The notes below the pieces were generated by a model. That model was not told the DNA's origin, did no database searches, and worked only from the letters and a program-made list of their open reading frames with translations. Positions 17,608-26,559 of a stretch of DNA of 43,138 nt are shown here, piece by piece. Origin of the DNA: Flavobacterium sp. (GTDB taxonomy: Bacteria > Bacteroidota > Bacteroidia > Flavobacteriales > Flavobacteriaceae); assembly GCF_027533505.1 (NCBI RefSeq), contig NZ_JAPZUB010000024.1:1-43138 (forward strand), given 5' to 3'. A program made the position numbers and the translations under genes. How positions within the stretch are numbered: the stretch's first letter is position 1; every line of letters begins with the position of its first letter.

Positions 17608-18775
17608 AGCCTTGGCCTTATTGCAGCAGGCAGCTTCACCACAAGGATTTTTAGCCTCTGTGCAACCCGTTACCAATTACCATCGGGTGTGGGCGCGGGA
17701 TGGCGTCATTTGTGGCTTGGCGGCTTTGGTGTCGGGAGACCCCCATTTGATTGCCACTCTTCGCAATACGTTGACCACCTTAGCACAACACCAACACGCG
17801 TTGGGCACCATTCCCTCCAATGTTGCCATAGCCGAGGATGGCAATGAAGCAGTAAGTTATGGCGGGTTGGCAGGACGCGTAGATGCAACCACTTGGTTTG
17901 TGATTGGCGTCACTCAATATGCGCTTCTTACGGGTGATCACGCATTTTTTCATGAAAATAAACAAGCCGTTGAAAAAGCCTTGCAGGCGATGGAGTATTG
18001 GGAATTCAATCACCGGCATTTGATGTATGTTCCTTTGTCGGGAAATTGGGCCGATGAGTACATCACCGACGGCTATGTGTTGTATGACCAATTATTGCGT
18101 ATCTGGGCGCTACGTGGGGTACATGCCTGTAGTCCCAACGCGCAATATGAGCGTAAAATACATGCGATTACCCATCAAGTACTTCATAATTTCACCCCTG
18201 GCACCGAAGGAGAGCATTACCACGAGCGGGCTTATCACGAATGGACATGGCAAGGATATCTGCCCTGTGCCTTAAATCCGGCGGGGTACAAAAACCGTTT
18301 TGATGCCTTTGCCCATGCCTTGTTTTTACTCTTGGATTTGGGTTCGCCTGAGCTACAAACTGCGTTAATGACGTACATGAGTGAACAGGCGCAGGCGTTA
18401 CCGATGCAGCTCTTGCCCGCGTTTTGGCCTCCAGTAACTGAAGAGGAGGCCGATTGGCAATTACTGCGTAACAATTGCAAGTATGAATTTCGCAATTATC
18501 CTTTCGAATTCCATAACGGCGGGAGTTGGCCTATGGTCAATGGGTTTTACGGAATGGTTTTGGCGCAACGGGGTGATTTAGCGGCAGCCAAAGCCTTGCA
18601 AGTAGCGTTGGATGCTGCCAACGCCCGAGAGGATTTTGCTTTTTATGAGAACTTTAATTCCCAAACGGAAGCGCCCAATGGGGTATCTTGGTGCACATGG
18701 AGTGCTGCGGCTTCGGTTTTGGTCTACCACTATATTCATTCATCCACCCGTTTATATGTTTCGGATTCCTTATGA
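17585..18775 (+). CDS. GH100-like neutral invertase (glycoside hydrolase)
   Basis: 396 residues from ATG 17585 (a TTG at 17582 precedes it). An (alpha/alpha)6 glycoside hydrolase: RVWARDGVICGLAAL near residue 35 with the R-D pair, GRVDATTWFVIGVTQY near 98, SGNWADEYITDGYVLYDQLLRIWAL in the middle and NFNSQTEAPNGVSWCTWSAAA near the C terminus. This arrangement resembles GH100 alkaline/neutral invertases, with the Asp near 100 and the late Glu as probable catalytic pair. No signal peptide, so it cleaves in the cytoplasm after transport. Related (alpha/alpha)6 families such as amylo-alpha-1,6-glucosidases are the alternative. It overlaps the kinase gene by ATGA. Confidence 0.78.
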   Translation: MMEAVYPKALALLQQAASPQGFLASVQPVTNYHRVWARDGVICGLAALVSGDPHLIATLRNTLTTLAQHQHALGTIPSNVAIAEDGNEAVSYGGLAGRVDATTWFVIGVTQYALLTGDHAFFHENKQAVEKALQAMEYWEFNHRHLMYVPLSGNWADEYITDGYVLYDQLLRIWALRGVHACSPNAQYERKIHAITHQVLHNFTPGTEGEHYHERAYHEWTWQGYLPCALNPAGYKNRFDAFAHALFLLLDLGSPELQTALMTYMSEQAQALPMQLLPAFWPPVTEEEADWQLLRNNCKYEFRNYPFEFHNGGSWPMVNGFYGMVLAQRGDLAAAKALQVALDAANAREDFAFYENFNSQTEAPNGVSWCTWSAAASVLVYHYIHSSTRLYVSDSL

Positions 18776-19704
18776 AAACGACTTCTTTAGATATTATTTG
18801 TGTTGGCGAATTACTGATTGATTTAATCGGTCATGAGGTCAATACGTCGATTAATCAGACCAAAGATTTTCATCGATTTTTAGGGGGTTCCCCTACCAAT
18901 GTAGCCGTCAATGCGGCGCGCTTGGGCTTACGGTCGGTATTGGTGGCTTCCTGTGGTCAAGATGGATTTGGGGATTATGCCTTGCGAAAACTCAAAGCCA
19001 ATCAAGTGGACACCTCGGTCATACGGCGTTTGGAGCATACGCCCACGTCGGTGATAGTGGTTTCAAAATCGACCGATACCCCCGATTTTATTCCGTATCG
19101 TCAAGCTGATGGCGAGATTGAATTGGACCAATTGCCTGATGGATTGTTGGAGTCGGCGCGTATTTTTCACACGACTTGTTTTGCGTTGAGCAAGCAACCC
19201 GCTCGGGATACAATTTTGGACGGGGCCAAACGTGCGGCAGCTTTAGGCTTGCAATTGAGTATAGATTTGAATTTTTCTGAACGAATTTGGCCCAACCGCG
19301 AGGAAGCCATGGCGGTCATACAATCGTATTTATCGAATAATCCCTTAGTGAAAGTAAGTGAGGACGATTGTTACCGGTTGTTTGCTGCCTTTAAATCGGA
19401 GGATTATATTTTTGATTTTTTCCATGATTTCGGAGCACAAACGGTGTGTTTAACCAAAGGGAAAAAGGGAGTCGTGCTTTCGGATACACAAGAGGGATTG
19501 GTCACGCAAAAAGCCTTGCCTTTAGCGGATATAAAAGACACCACGGGAGCGGGGGATGCCTTTTGGACCGGATTTTTATATGCTGGTTTACAAGGATTTG
19601 GATGGGAGCAGCGTTTGACGGTAGCCCAGCGTTTGGCGGCCATCAAGTTGCAAAATGTAGGGCGCTTACCCGAAGCAATTGATATCCAACAATTGCTGGC
19701 GTAA
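18772..19704 (+). CDS. PfkB-family carbohydrate kinase, probable fructokinase
   Basis: 310 residues from the ATG at 18772, which shares ATGA with the invertase stop; the longer frame reads through the invertase gene. PfkB fold with GGSPTNVAVNAARLG near residue 37 and the C-terminal signature DTTGAGDAFWTGFLYAGL containing the catalytic Asp. Phosphorylation of fructose released by the invertase is the simplest role; a glucose or 2-keto-gluconate kinase cannot be excluded from sequence alone. Confidence 0.88.
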   Translation: MKTTSLDIICVGELLIDLIGHEVNTSINQTKDFHRFLGGSPTNVAVNAARLGLRSVLVASCGQDGFGDYALRKLKANQVDTSVIRRLEHTPTSVIVVSKSTDTPDFIPYRQADGEIELDQLPDGLLESARIFHTTCFALSKQPARDTILDGAKRAAALGLQLSIDLNFSERIWPNREEAMAVIQSYLSNNPLVKVSEDDCYRLFAAFKSEDYIFDFFHDFGAQTVCLTKGKKGVVLSDTQEGLVTQKALPLADIKDTTGAGDAFWTGFLYAGLQGFGWEQRLTVAQRLAAIKLQNVGRLPEAIDIQQLLA

Positions 19705-19803
19705 GATTTGTTCTTTTACTGGAGAAGTCAATGGAAAATGCTACTTTTGAGCAAGCGATGGCGTTTGTCTTCGCTCAAGTAATTTTCAATCAAAACAGTG
19801 CGT

Positions 19804-20082
19804 ATGAAACTTTGGACGGCAGCAGCTTTGGCTTTGGAAGTCCCTACGTGGACATTTACTTCCGATGCGTTGGAGAAAACTTTTGAATTCTCCGATTTCA
19901 AGAAAGCATTTAGTTTTATGACCGAAATCGCTTTTCACGCCGAAGTCCATGATCATCATCCCGAATGGACCAATTGCTACCAACGGGTCCATATCAAATT
20001 ATCCACCCATACGCATTCAGGAGTTACCGAAAAAGATGTAGCGCTGGCGAAGATCATTGATGGGGTTGCGGGTTTAAAGTAA
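19804..20082 (+). CDS. Pterin-4a-carbinolamine dehydratase (PCD/DCoH)
   Basis: 92 residues from ATG 19804 (GTG 19798 possible). Family pattern: W-x-F near residue 16, LEKTFEFSDFKKAFSFM, HAEVHDHHPEWTNCYQRVHIKLSTH with the catalytic His pair, and SGVTEKDVALAKIID. The enzyme recycles tetrahydrobiopterin after aromatic amino acid hydroxylation. It follows the kinase by 99 bases and shares no metabolic link with sucrose, so it may be only a positional neighbour. The spacer has a weak hairpin near 19747-19778. Confidence 0.9.
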   Translation: MKLWTAAALALEVPTWTFTSDALEKTFEFSDFKKAFSFMTEIAFHAEVHDHHPEWTNCYQRVHIKLSTHTHSGVTEKDVALAKIIDGVAGLK

Positions 20083-20446
20083 ATCCTCAATTCACTATTT
20101 CATATTCTAATTTTTCATAGCGTTTCCCAAAATAGTGTTTACTATATTGGGAATGTTTTTGGTTATCTGGTTTTCCAAATGTGTTATGTTTCTTAAATAA
20201 TAGGTTTTTTAGAGCTTCTTTTTAGTTTAATTTTTGAATACCATTTTTTTTATCGCTTTCAAAAAGGATCACTGAGTTTTACCACTTTCCTCGAGTTGTT
20301 TGATTTCAGCGTTTAGCATCGTCGTGGTTCGACAATAACAGTTAAAAAATCGATTAAAAGCTTTTTTTGTCGATAAAAATCTTAAAAACGCTTTTTTATA
20401 AAGTATTTTTCCTACATTAGCATTGTTGTTGTCGACAAAAAGATTG
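20083..20446. other. Intergenic stretch before the signalling operon
   Basis: No gene. It holds a terminator (20124-20160) and an AT-rich region that must contain the promoter of the NtrC-family gene. Short motifs TTTGTCGATAAA (near 20368) and TTGTCGACAA (20429-20438) are similar to each other and could be regulatory. The palindrome found at the three exopolysaccharide promoters is absent. Confidence 0.6.
20124..20160 (+). terminator. Terminator after the sugar locus
   Basis: 13-bp stem TTCCCAAAATAGT (20124-20136)/ACTATATTGGGAA (20141-20153), one mismatch, four-base loop, then TGTTTTT. Confidence 0.65.
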
Positions 20447-21805
20447 ATGAATATGAAAATAATGAAGCTCTTTTTGGTGGAAGACGACGCTTTTTTTGGA
20501 GCATCGATTCAGTATCATTTACGATTAAATCCCGATTTTGAAGTGCATTTGTTTCCTACGGCTAAAGCTTGTTTGGCAGCAATGTACTTAAAGCCGGATG
20601 TTATTTGCATGGATTTTGGTTTACCCGACATGCCAGGAGATGTTTTATTACAAAAGCTTTTAGCAACAAATCCATCGCTTCCTGTTATCATTTTAAGTGG
20701 TCAAGAAGATATCGTTACAGCTGTAAATTTATTGAAGGCTGGTGCGCGGGATTATATTGTAAAGAATGAGCATGCGAAAGATTTATTGTGGAATGCCATT
20801 ATAAAAGTTCGCGAGAATTTAGATTTGGTAAAAGAAGTAGCCTCGCTTAAAGAACAATTGGAGCAAAAGTATGCTTTTGAGAATACCATTATTGGCAAAA
20901 GTGATTCGATTAGGGAGGTGTTTTCAAAATTGAATAAGGTGATTCAAACCAACATTACGGTTTCTATTACTGGAGAAACGGGTACGGGAAAAGAGGTTGT
21001 AGCCAAAGCGATTCATTATAATTCAGAAAAAAAAGCCAAACCCTTTGTAGCGGTAAATATGGCGGCCATTCCTAAAGAGATGATGGAGAGTGAGTTTTTT
21101 GGGCATGAAAAAGGGGCATTTACAGGGGCTGATAGTCGAAAAATAGGAAAGTTTGAACAAGCTCATGGAGGTACGATTTTTTTGGATGAGATTGCTGAAT
21201 TGGATTTGAATTTACAGAGTAAGTTACTTCGCGTTTTACAGGAAAGAGAAGTAATTCGTCTTGGAGGGAAGGAGGTGATTAAGTTTGAAGCGCGTCTAAT
21301 TGTTGCTACCCATAAAGATTTAGCTCAAGAAGTCAAAAAAGGGACATTTCGGGAAGATTTGTATTATCGTATCATTGGTTTTCCTATTGCTTTACCTCCA
21401 TTACGTGATCGCGGCAATGATGTGCTGATTTTGGCAAAACATTTTATTGATGTGTTTGTCAAAGAGAACAAGATGAAACCCATTCATCTCTCTCAAGAGG
21501 CGAAACAAAAATTAATGCGGTATTCTTTTCCGGGAAATGTGAGAGAGTTAAAAGCAGTAATTGATTTAGCGTGTGTACTGTGTGAGCAACATCAAATAGA
21601 GGCGGATGACTTAACCTTCACTTCGCTTAATGATACCACATATTTTTTGGGGGAAGAGAAGACATTGAAAGAACACACGACAGAGATTATTCTTCATTAC
21701 TTGAAAAAGAATAATCAAGATGTGCTTCTAACGGCACGAAAACTAGACATTGGAAAATCGACTATATACAACCTACTTCATTCTTTAGAAAAATTAAGCC
21801 TATGA
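20447..21805 (+). CDS. NtrC-family sigma54-dependent response regulator
   Basis: 452 residues from ATG 20447 (earlier starts are TTG only; ATGs at 20453 and 20462 also possible). Receiver domain with acidic pocket VEDD, phospho-acceptor Asp56 (MDFGLPD) and K106; AAA+ domain with Walker A GETGTGK (176-182), the sigma54-contacting GAFTGA loop (223-228), Walker B FLDE (245-248) and the arginine-finger region FREDLYYR; C-terminal Fis-type HTH (DVLLTARKLDIGKSTIYNLLHSL). It should open sigma54 promoters after phosphorylation. It starts a three-gene operon with a FIST protein and a hybrid kinase (ATGA overlap with FIST). The three palindrome-plus-sigma54 sites downstream are its likely targets. Confidence 0.95.
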   Translation: MNMKIMKLFLVEDDAFFGASIQYHLRLNPDFEVHLFPTAKACLAAMYLKPDVICMDFGLPDMPGDVLLQKLLATNPSLPVIILSGQEDIVTAVNLLKAGARDYIVKNEHAKDLLWNAIIKVRENLDLVKEVASLKEQLEQKYAFENTIIGKSDSIREVFSKLNKVIQTNITVSITGETGTGKEVVAKAIHYNSEKKAKPFVAVNMAAIPKEMMESEFFGHEKGAFTGADSRKIGKFEQAHGGTIFLDEIAELDLNLQSKLLRVLQEREVIRLGGKEVIKFEARLIVATHKDLAQEVKKGTFREDLYYRIIGFPIALPPLRDRGNDVLILAKHFIDVFVKENKMKPIHLSQEAKQKLMRYSFPGNVRELKAVIDLACVLCEQHQIEADDLTFTSLNDTTYFLGEEKTLKEHTTEIILHYLKKNNQDVLLTARKLDIGKSTIYNLLHSLEKLSL

Positions 21806-22944
21806 AAACTGCAACTTTACTATATCGTGAATCTTCATGGATTCAAGAGAGAAATACGGATGGTTTAGAATATCATAAAGCTCAGTTAGTGATTGGTTTT
21901 GGTTCAGCGGAGCTCATCAAGAATTCCAATCTTTATGAAGATATACGGGAGCGATTTCCCAGAGCAGAGTTATGTCTTTGCTCAACGGCTGGAGAAATTT
22001 TTGACAAAGGTGTTTTTGAAGAAGCGTTGTCTTTGGTTGCGGTTCAGTTTTCATCCGCTCAAGTTCAAACTGTTTCTACAACAATCGATGCGTTTTCATC
22101 GAGTTTTGATGCGGGTGTATTTTTAATCGATGCTTTGCCCAAGGAAAATTTGAAATGGGTTTTTGTATTGTCTGACGGAGGTAAAGTGAATGGGAGTGAA
22201 TTGGTTAGAGGATTGAAACATAGTCACACCCAAGATGTATTGATTTCTGGAGGATTGGCTGGGGATGGTACAAATTTTAATCAAACCTATGTTGGATTGA
22301 ATGAGGTGCCCAAACCCGGGGTCATTGTAGCGATTGGTTTTTATGGTGAACATTTACAACTTTCACATGGTTCGGTAGGAGGTTGGGAAAGCTTCGGGAT
22401 GGAGCGTGAAGTCACCAAAGCGCGAAAAAATATTTTATTTAAAATTGACGGTAAAAAAGCGTTGGATTTGTACAAAACATACCTTGGGAAATATGCATTT
22501 GAACTTCCTAGTGCAGCCTTACTGTTTCCTTTAGCGCTAAAAGTTTCCAACACCGAACAGCCTATTGTGCGTACTATTTTATCTATTAATGAGAAAAATC
22601 AATCGATGACATTTGCAGGGGATATTCCCGAGGGGAGTAAAGTTCGATTTATGAAAGCCAATTTTGATCGTTTGGTGGAAGCCGCGAGTGATGCAGCTTC
22701 CCAATGTGTTTCATTGCGTGAAGGGAAACCCAAATTAGCTTTTTTGATCAGTTGTGTGGGACGTAAAATGGTGTTGGGCAATCGGATTGATGAGGAGATT
22801 GAAGCGGTTTCAGAAATATTCAATCATCAGACCGTACTTACAGGATTTTACTCTTACGGTGAGATTGCACCCATGCGTCCTTTTGCTCCTTGTGAGTTGC
22901 ACAATCAAACGATGACAATAACAGGAATCACAGAATTGGTGTAA
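21802..22944 (+). CDS. FIST-domain sensory protein
   Basis: 380 residues. FIST_N and FIST_C domains cover the whole protein: VIGFGSAELI, STAGEIFDKGVFEEALSLVAVQF, VFVLSDGGKVNGSELVRGL, ISGGLAGDG, GVIVAIGFYGE, HGSVGGWESFG and the final TGFYSYGEIAPM. FIST domains are thought to bind small ligands and are found with signal-transduction proteins. There is no signal peptide or membrane segment, so it acts in the cytoplasm. Lying between the regulator (4-base overlap) and the hybrid kinase (3-base gap), it is the probable input module of this pathway. Ligand unknown. Confidence 0.9.
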   Translation: MKTATLLYRESSWIQERNTDGLEYHKAQLVIGFGSAELIKNSNLYEDIRERFPRAELCLCSTAGEIFDKGVFEEALSLVAVQFSSAQVQTVSTTIDAFSSSFDAGVFLIDALPKENLKWVFVLSDGGKVNGSELVRGLKHSHTQDVLISGGLAGDGTNFNQTYVGLNEVPKPGVIVAIGFYGEHLQLSHGSVGGWESFGMEREVTKARKNILFKIDGKKALDLYKTYLGKYAFELPSAALLFPLALKVSNTEQPIVRTILSINEKNQSMTFAGDIPEGSKVRFMKANFDRLVEAASDAASQCVSLREGKPKLAFLISCVGRKMVLGNRIDEEIEAVSEIFNHQTVLTGFYSYGEIAPMRPFAPCELHNQTMTITGITELV

Positions 22945-22947
22945 AAA

Positions 22948-25900
22948 ATGGTATCAAATAAACTCATACAAAAACAAATACGGCGGTATCTTTTGAATCA
23001 TCATTTGGAGGATCCCAATATCGTTCAATTTATTCATGCGGTTAATGATTCGTATGTGGCCTACGAGCGAGACAAAGAGATTGTAAATCATGCTTTTTTG
23101 GAAAGTGAGAAAGAGTATCACAACATCAATGAAAGTTTGAAAAAGGAATATGAAGCCAAGAAACAATCGATTGCCAATTTGTATAATTCACTCGATGTTA
23201 TAGATGATGATTACGAAGATTTAAAAGAAAACGATCGATCTGATGATTTGGTTTATATTTCCAAATATTTGAATCGTCAAATCGAAAAACGACGTCAAAC
23301 CGAGCAAGATTTATTGACCACAATTGAGCTGCTCAAAACATTATTGGCCAATTTGCATTCGGGGGTATTGGTGGAGGATGAATTTCGAAACATTCTTTTT
23401 ACCAATCAAATGTTTTGTGATATATTTCAGTTGCCAACTTCGCCTGAGTCAATGATTGGTTTTAACTGTGCCAATTCAGCCGAAAGCTCCAAACATCTTT
23501 TTGTTAACCCGGAACAATTTACTACTGAAATTCAAACCATCATTGCCCAACGAAAACCCATTATTAACCAACAGCTTCAAGTGGTTAATGGCCGTTATCT
23601 CGAACGGGATTACATTCCAATTTTTATTAAAGAAGAGGACAAAGGGCATTTGTGGAAATATACGGATATCACTTCGCGGATAGAGAATAAAAATCTCTTG
23701 ATGCAAAGTGAAGAGCGCAATCGATTGATTATGAATGCTGCGCTGAATGCAATCATTACTATCGACGGGAAAGGATATATCACATTCTGGAACAATCAAG
23801 CGGAAACCCTATTCGGATGGAAGCGAGAGGAAGTAGTTGGAAAACCATTAACCGAAACCATTATTCCCGCTATGCATCACCAAGGGCATCAAATGGGAAT
23901 GGAACGCTATATGAGGACTGGCGAAGGGAAAGTGCTCAACCAACAATTGGAAATGGAAGCTTTGCGAAGTGATGGCACTTTGTTTCCAATTGAAATCTCA
24001 ATAACGCCGATTTATCAAAATGATGAATTGTTTTTTTGTTCATTTATTCAGGATATTTCAAAACGTAAAAAGGCCGAAAAAAAATTGCGATTGCAAGAGG
24101 AAAAATACCGCAATATTATCGCCAATATGAATTTGGGAATGTTGGAAGTCGATAATGACAATTGCATACAATTTGCTAATCAAAGTTTTTTGAAGATTTC
24201 AGGGTATGAATTAGACGATTTACTGGGTAAAAACCCCGAAGAATTATTCGTTTCGGGAGAAAATCTACAATTAATTGAAAGTAAGCGCAAGTTACGCACA
24301 CAAGGGGTTTCAGATATTTATCAGCTTCCTATCAAAAATAAACGCGGTGAACTGCGCTGGTGGGCTATTAGTGGAGCGCCCAATTATGATGACAAAGGAA
24401 ATCTAAAGGGTTCAATAGGGATTCATTTGGACATTACCGAACAGAAGGAATTGGAAATTGAATTGGAAAACGAGAAGAGTAAAGCCATTCAAGCTTCAAA
24501 GGCTAAGGAGTCTTTTTTGGCCAATATGAGTCATGAAATACGGACACCTTTGAATGCTATTATCGGATTTTTAAGAGAACTAGAGAAAGAACCATTACCC
24601 GAAAAACAACGCGTATATCTTGAAAACAGTACTATAGCGTCAAAACATCTACTCTCGATTATTAATAATATATTGGATATTTCAAAAATCGAATCGGGCG
24701 AAATGTCTTTGGTCAATTCTGATTTTGAATTGGAAAAATCAATTGAAAACGTCATTAGTATTCTTCAACCGAGAGCGATTCAGAAAGGACTCGAATTGCG
24801 GATGAATTTTGACCCGTTAATTGCCAAAGCACTTAAAGGCGATACACTTAGAATTGAGCAAATCCTTTTTAACTTACTTGGGAATGCATTAAAATTTACT
24901 TTTCAAGGTTCTATTTGGGTCAATTGTCGTCTTCAAAAAGCTCATTCTGATTCCCAAGAAATTTGCATTACGGTGATGGATTCGGGTATTGGAATGGAAG
25001 CTGATTTTTTGCAAACCATTTTTAATAAATTTTCTCAAGAAGAAAATGAAACCGCGCAAAAAGTTGGTGGAACAGGTTTGGGCATGACCATAACGAAAGA
25101 ATTAATTGAGTTAATGCAAGGGAGTATTTCGATTGAAAGTGAACGAAATAAAGGAACGACTGTTAAAATTTATCTCAACCTCCAATTGGGCAGTTTGAAA
25201 AATATAGTAGTCGAGACCAACAAATCAAAAGTAATTGATTTACAAGGGATTCGTGTGCTTTTGGTAGAGGACAATGAGTTTAATCGTATGGTGGCTCAAA
25301 ATACGTTGAAAACCACAAACTGTATCGTTACTGAAGCTGAAAATGGGGCGGAGGCTGTGGCTTTGGTCCGTAATCATTCGTTTGATCTTATCTTAATGGA
25401 TATTCAAATGCCTGTGATGGATGGAATAACTGCAACGACGCGCATACGAACCAATCTTCAATGTACAACACCCATTATAGCTTTTACCGCTAATGCGTTT
25501 AAATCCGAAATTGAAAAATGCAAACAGGCGGGAATGAACGACTACATCACGAAACCGTTTGAAGAAAAACTTTTGTTGGAAAAGATGATGCAACACTTAG
25601 ATGCCAATCGGAAAGAAAAGGAAAATACCGTTGGAACACGGAGTTATAATTTATCTAAATTGTATTCTTTAAGCCGGGGTAATGAGGAATTCATTCAAAA
25701 AATGATTGAAATTTTCAACACACAATGTACCCATGTAATGGAGGCGATTGAAAAAGCAATAGCGGCAGAAAACTTCCTTGAAGTAAGTCGTTTAATTCAC
25801 AAAATTAAACCCAGTATCGATGAAATGGGAATTCAATCCATTTATCATGAGGTTCGTGAGCTGGAAGAAATTTCCAAAAACACAACCGATTTGGAGCGAA

Positions 25901-25983
25901 TTCAATTCTTGTTTGAGATTATCCAAAAACAATTGAAACTAAGCATCCTTGAGTTGAAAACCCATGAGTTGACGAACAAGTAG
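22948..25983 (+). CDS. Soluble hybrid histidine kinase (PAS-PAS-PAS-HisKA-HATPase-REC-HPt)
   Basis: 1011 residues, no membrane segment. An N-terminal coiled coil (about 30-125) resembling kinases that pair with FIST proteins; a PAS-like region (125-245); two PAS domains (about 255-375 and 385-500); HisKA with H529 (MSHEIRTPLN); HATPase_c with N646 box, DSGIGM (678-683) and GGTGLGM (707-713); receiver with D818 (LMDIQMP); and an HPt domain with H951 (LIHKIKPS). A complete phosphorelay ending in an HPt can pass phosphate to the NtrC-type regulator and to the lone receiver at 26108. The third gene of the signalling operon; the first sigma54 site starts right after its stop. Confidence 0.93.
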   Translation: MVSNKLIQKQIRRYLLNHHLEDPNIVQFIHAVNDSYVAYERDKEIVNHAFLESEKEYHNINESLKKEYEAKKQSIANLYNSLDVIDDDYEDLKENDRSDDLVYISKYLNRQIEKRRQTEQDLLTTIELLKTLLANLHSGVLVEDEFRNILFTNQMFCDIFQLPTSPESMIGFNCANSAESSKHLFVNPEQFTTEIQTIIAQRKPIINQQLQVVNGRYLERDYIPIFIKEEDKGHLWKYTDITSRIENKNLLMQSEERNRLIMNAALNAIITIDGKGYITFWNNQAETLFGWKREEVVGKPLTETIIPAMHHQGHQMGMERYMRTGEGKVLNQQLEMEALRSDGTLFPIEISITPIYQNDELFFCSFIQDISKRKKAEKKLRLQEEKYRNIIANMNLGMLEVDNDNCIQFANQSFLKISGYELDDLLGKNPEELFVSGENLQLIESKRKLRTQGVSDIYQLPIKNKRGELRWWAISGAPNYDDKGNLKGSIGIHLDITEQKELEIELENEKSKAIQASKAKESFLANMSHEIRTPLNAIIGFLRELEKEPLPEKQRVYLENSTIASKHLLSIINNILDISKIESGEMSLVNSDFELEKSIENVISILQPRAIQKGLELRMNFDPLIAKALKGDTLRIEQILFNLLGNALKFTFQGSIWVNCRLQKAHSDSQEICITVMDSGIGMEADFLQTIFNKFSQEENETAQKVGGTGLGMTITKELIELMQGSISIESERNKGTTVKIYLNLQLGSLKNIVVETNKSKVIDLQGIRVLLVEDNEFNRMVAQNTLKTTNCIVTEAENGAEAVALVRNHSFDLILMDIQMPVMDGITATTRIRTNLQCTTPIIAFTANAFKSEIEKCKQAGMNDYITKPFEEKLLLEKMMQHLDANRKEKENTVGTRSYNLSKLYSLSRGNEEFIQKMIEIFNTQCTHVMEAIEKAIAAENFLEVSRLIHKIKPSIDEMGIQSIYHEVRELEEISKNTTDLERIQFLFEIIQKQLKLSILELKTHELTNK

Positions 25984-25990
25984 CTGGAAG

Positions 25991-26080
25991 TTTTTCCATT
26001 TTTTGGAAAAAAATATAACCTAAAAATTTTGTAAAACACTGTATTTCAAATAGATAAAAAAAATGGTACGCCTTTGGCAT
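25991..26080 (+). promoter_or_regulatory. Sigma54 promoter and enhancer, site A
   Basis: Enhancer palindrome TTTTTCCA-N5-TGGAAAAA at 25991-26011, element GTAAAACACTGTAT at 26031-26044, and sigma54 promoter TGGTACGCCTTTGGCA at 26064-26079, with -24 GG and -12 GC exactly 12 bases apart as the consensus requires. The predicted start is near 26090, 18 bases before the receiver gene ATG at 26108. The palindrome centre is about 90 bases before that start, the normal distance for an NtrC-type enhancer. The palindrome arm to -24 GG distance is 61. Confidence 0.85.
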
Positions 26081-26107
26081 GAGCAGAAGAAACCAAATTT
26101 TTTTATC

Positions 26108-26533
26108 ATGGAAAATCAATTTAAGTTCTTTATTGTTGATGATGATGTTTTCTGTTCTCGCTTTTATGAGCAAAACCTTCGCAATCACAGTTTTACTGAT
26201 GTAACCTGTTTTTCTAATGGCATTGATTGTTTAAACAACTTGCACTTAAATCCAGACATCATTTTTTTGGATCACAACATGGAGGAATTAACAGGATTTG
26301 AAGTGTTGAAGAAAATCAAGCGGGTGAATCCGAACATCTATGTAGTTATGGTTTCGGCACAAGATAACATCAAAACGGCCGTTGACGCCCTGAAGTATGG
26401 TGCTTTTGATTATGTAATCAAAGATCAACAAGTGAATGACAACATGTTGAAAATTGTTAGCAAAATTACCAAAGTGAAAGAAGCACTTACCCAAAACTCA
26501 AACATTATCAAACGCATATTTTCGCTTTTCTAA
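26108..26533 (+). CDS. Stand-alone receiver-domain response regulator
   Basis: 141 residues from ATG 26108; the longer frame from 26063 would start inside the sigma54 promoter. A full receiver domain (FIVDDD, phospho-acceptor in FLDHNM, VSAQD, YVIKD) and a short basic tail, no output domain. Its C-terminal half is similar to the receiver of the NtrC-type protein at 20447 (SGQEDIVTAVNLLKAGARDYIVK against SAQDNIKTAVDALKYGAFDYVIK). As the first gene under the sigma54 promoter it may drain phosphate from the HPt and so limit induction, or control export directly. That is inference. Confidence 0.9.
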   Translation: MENQFKFFIVDDDVFCSRFYEQNLRNHSFTDVTCFSNGIDCLNNLHLNPDIIFLDHNMEELTGFEVLKKIKRVNPNIYVVMVSAQDNIKTAVDALKYGAFDYVIKDQQVNDNMLKIVSKITKVKEALTQNSNIIKRIFSLF

Positions 26534-26559
26534 TAGACACGCATTTTAAATCCCCAATC

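Noticed and set aside
19747..19778. Terminator between the PfkB kinase and the pterin dehydratase
   Set aside because: The TTGAGC/GCTCAA hairpin has a bulge, a long loop and no T run after it.
20083..20446. A fourth sigma54 enhancer-promoter before the NtrC-type gene
   Set aside because: Only half-sites such as TTTTCCA near 20172 are seen; no paired TGGAAA at N5 and no GG/GC pair 12 bases apart.
26063..26107. N-terminal extension of the lone receiver starting at 26063
   Set aside because: It would translate the sigma54 promoter itself; the receiver fold starts right after the ATG at 26108.
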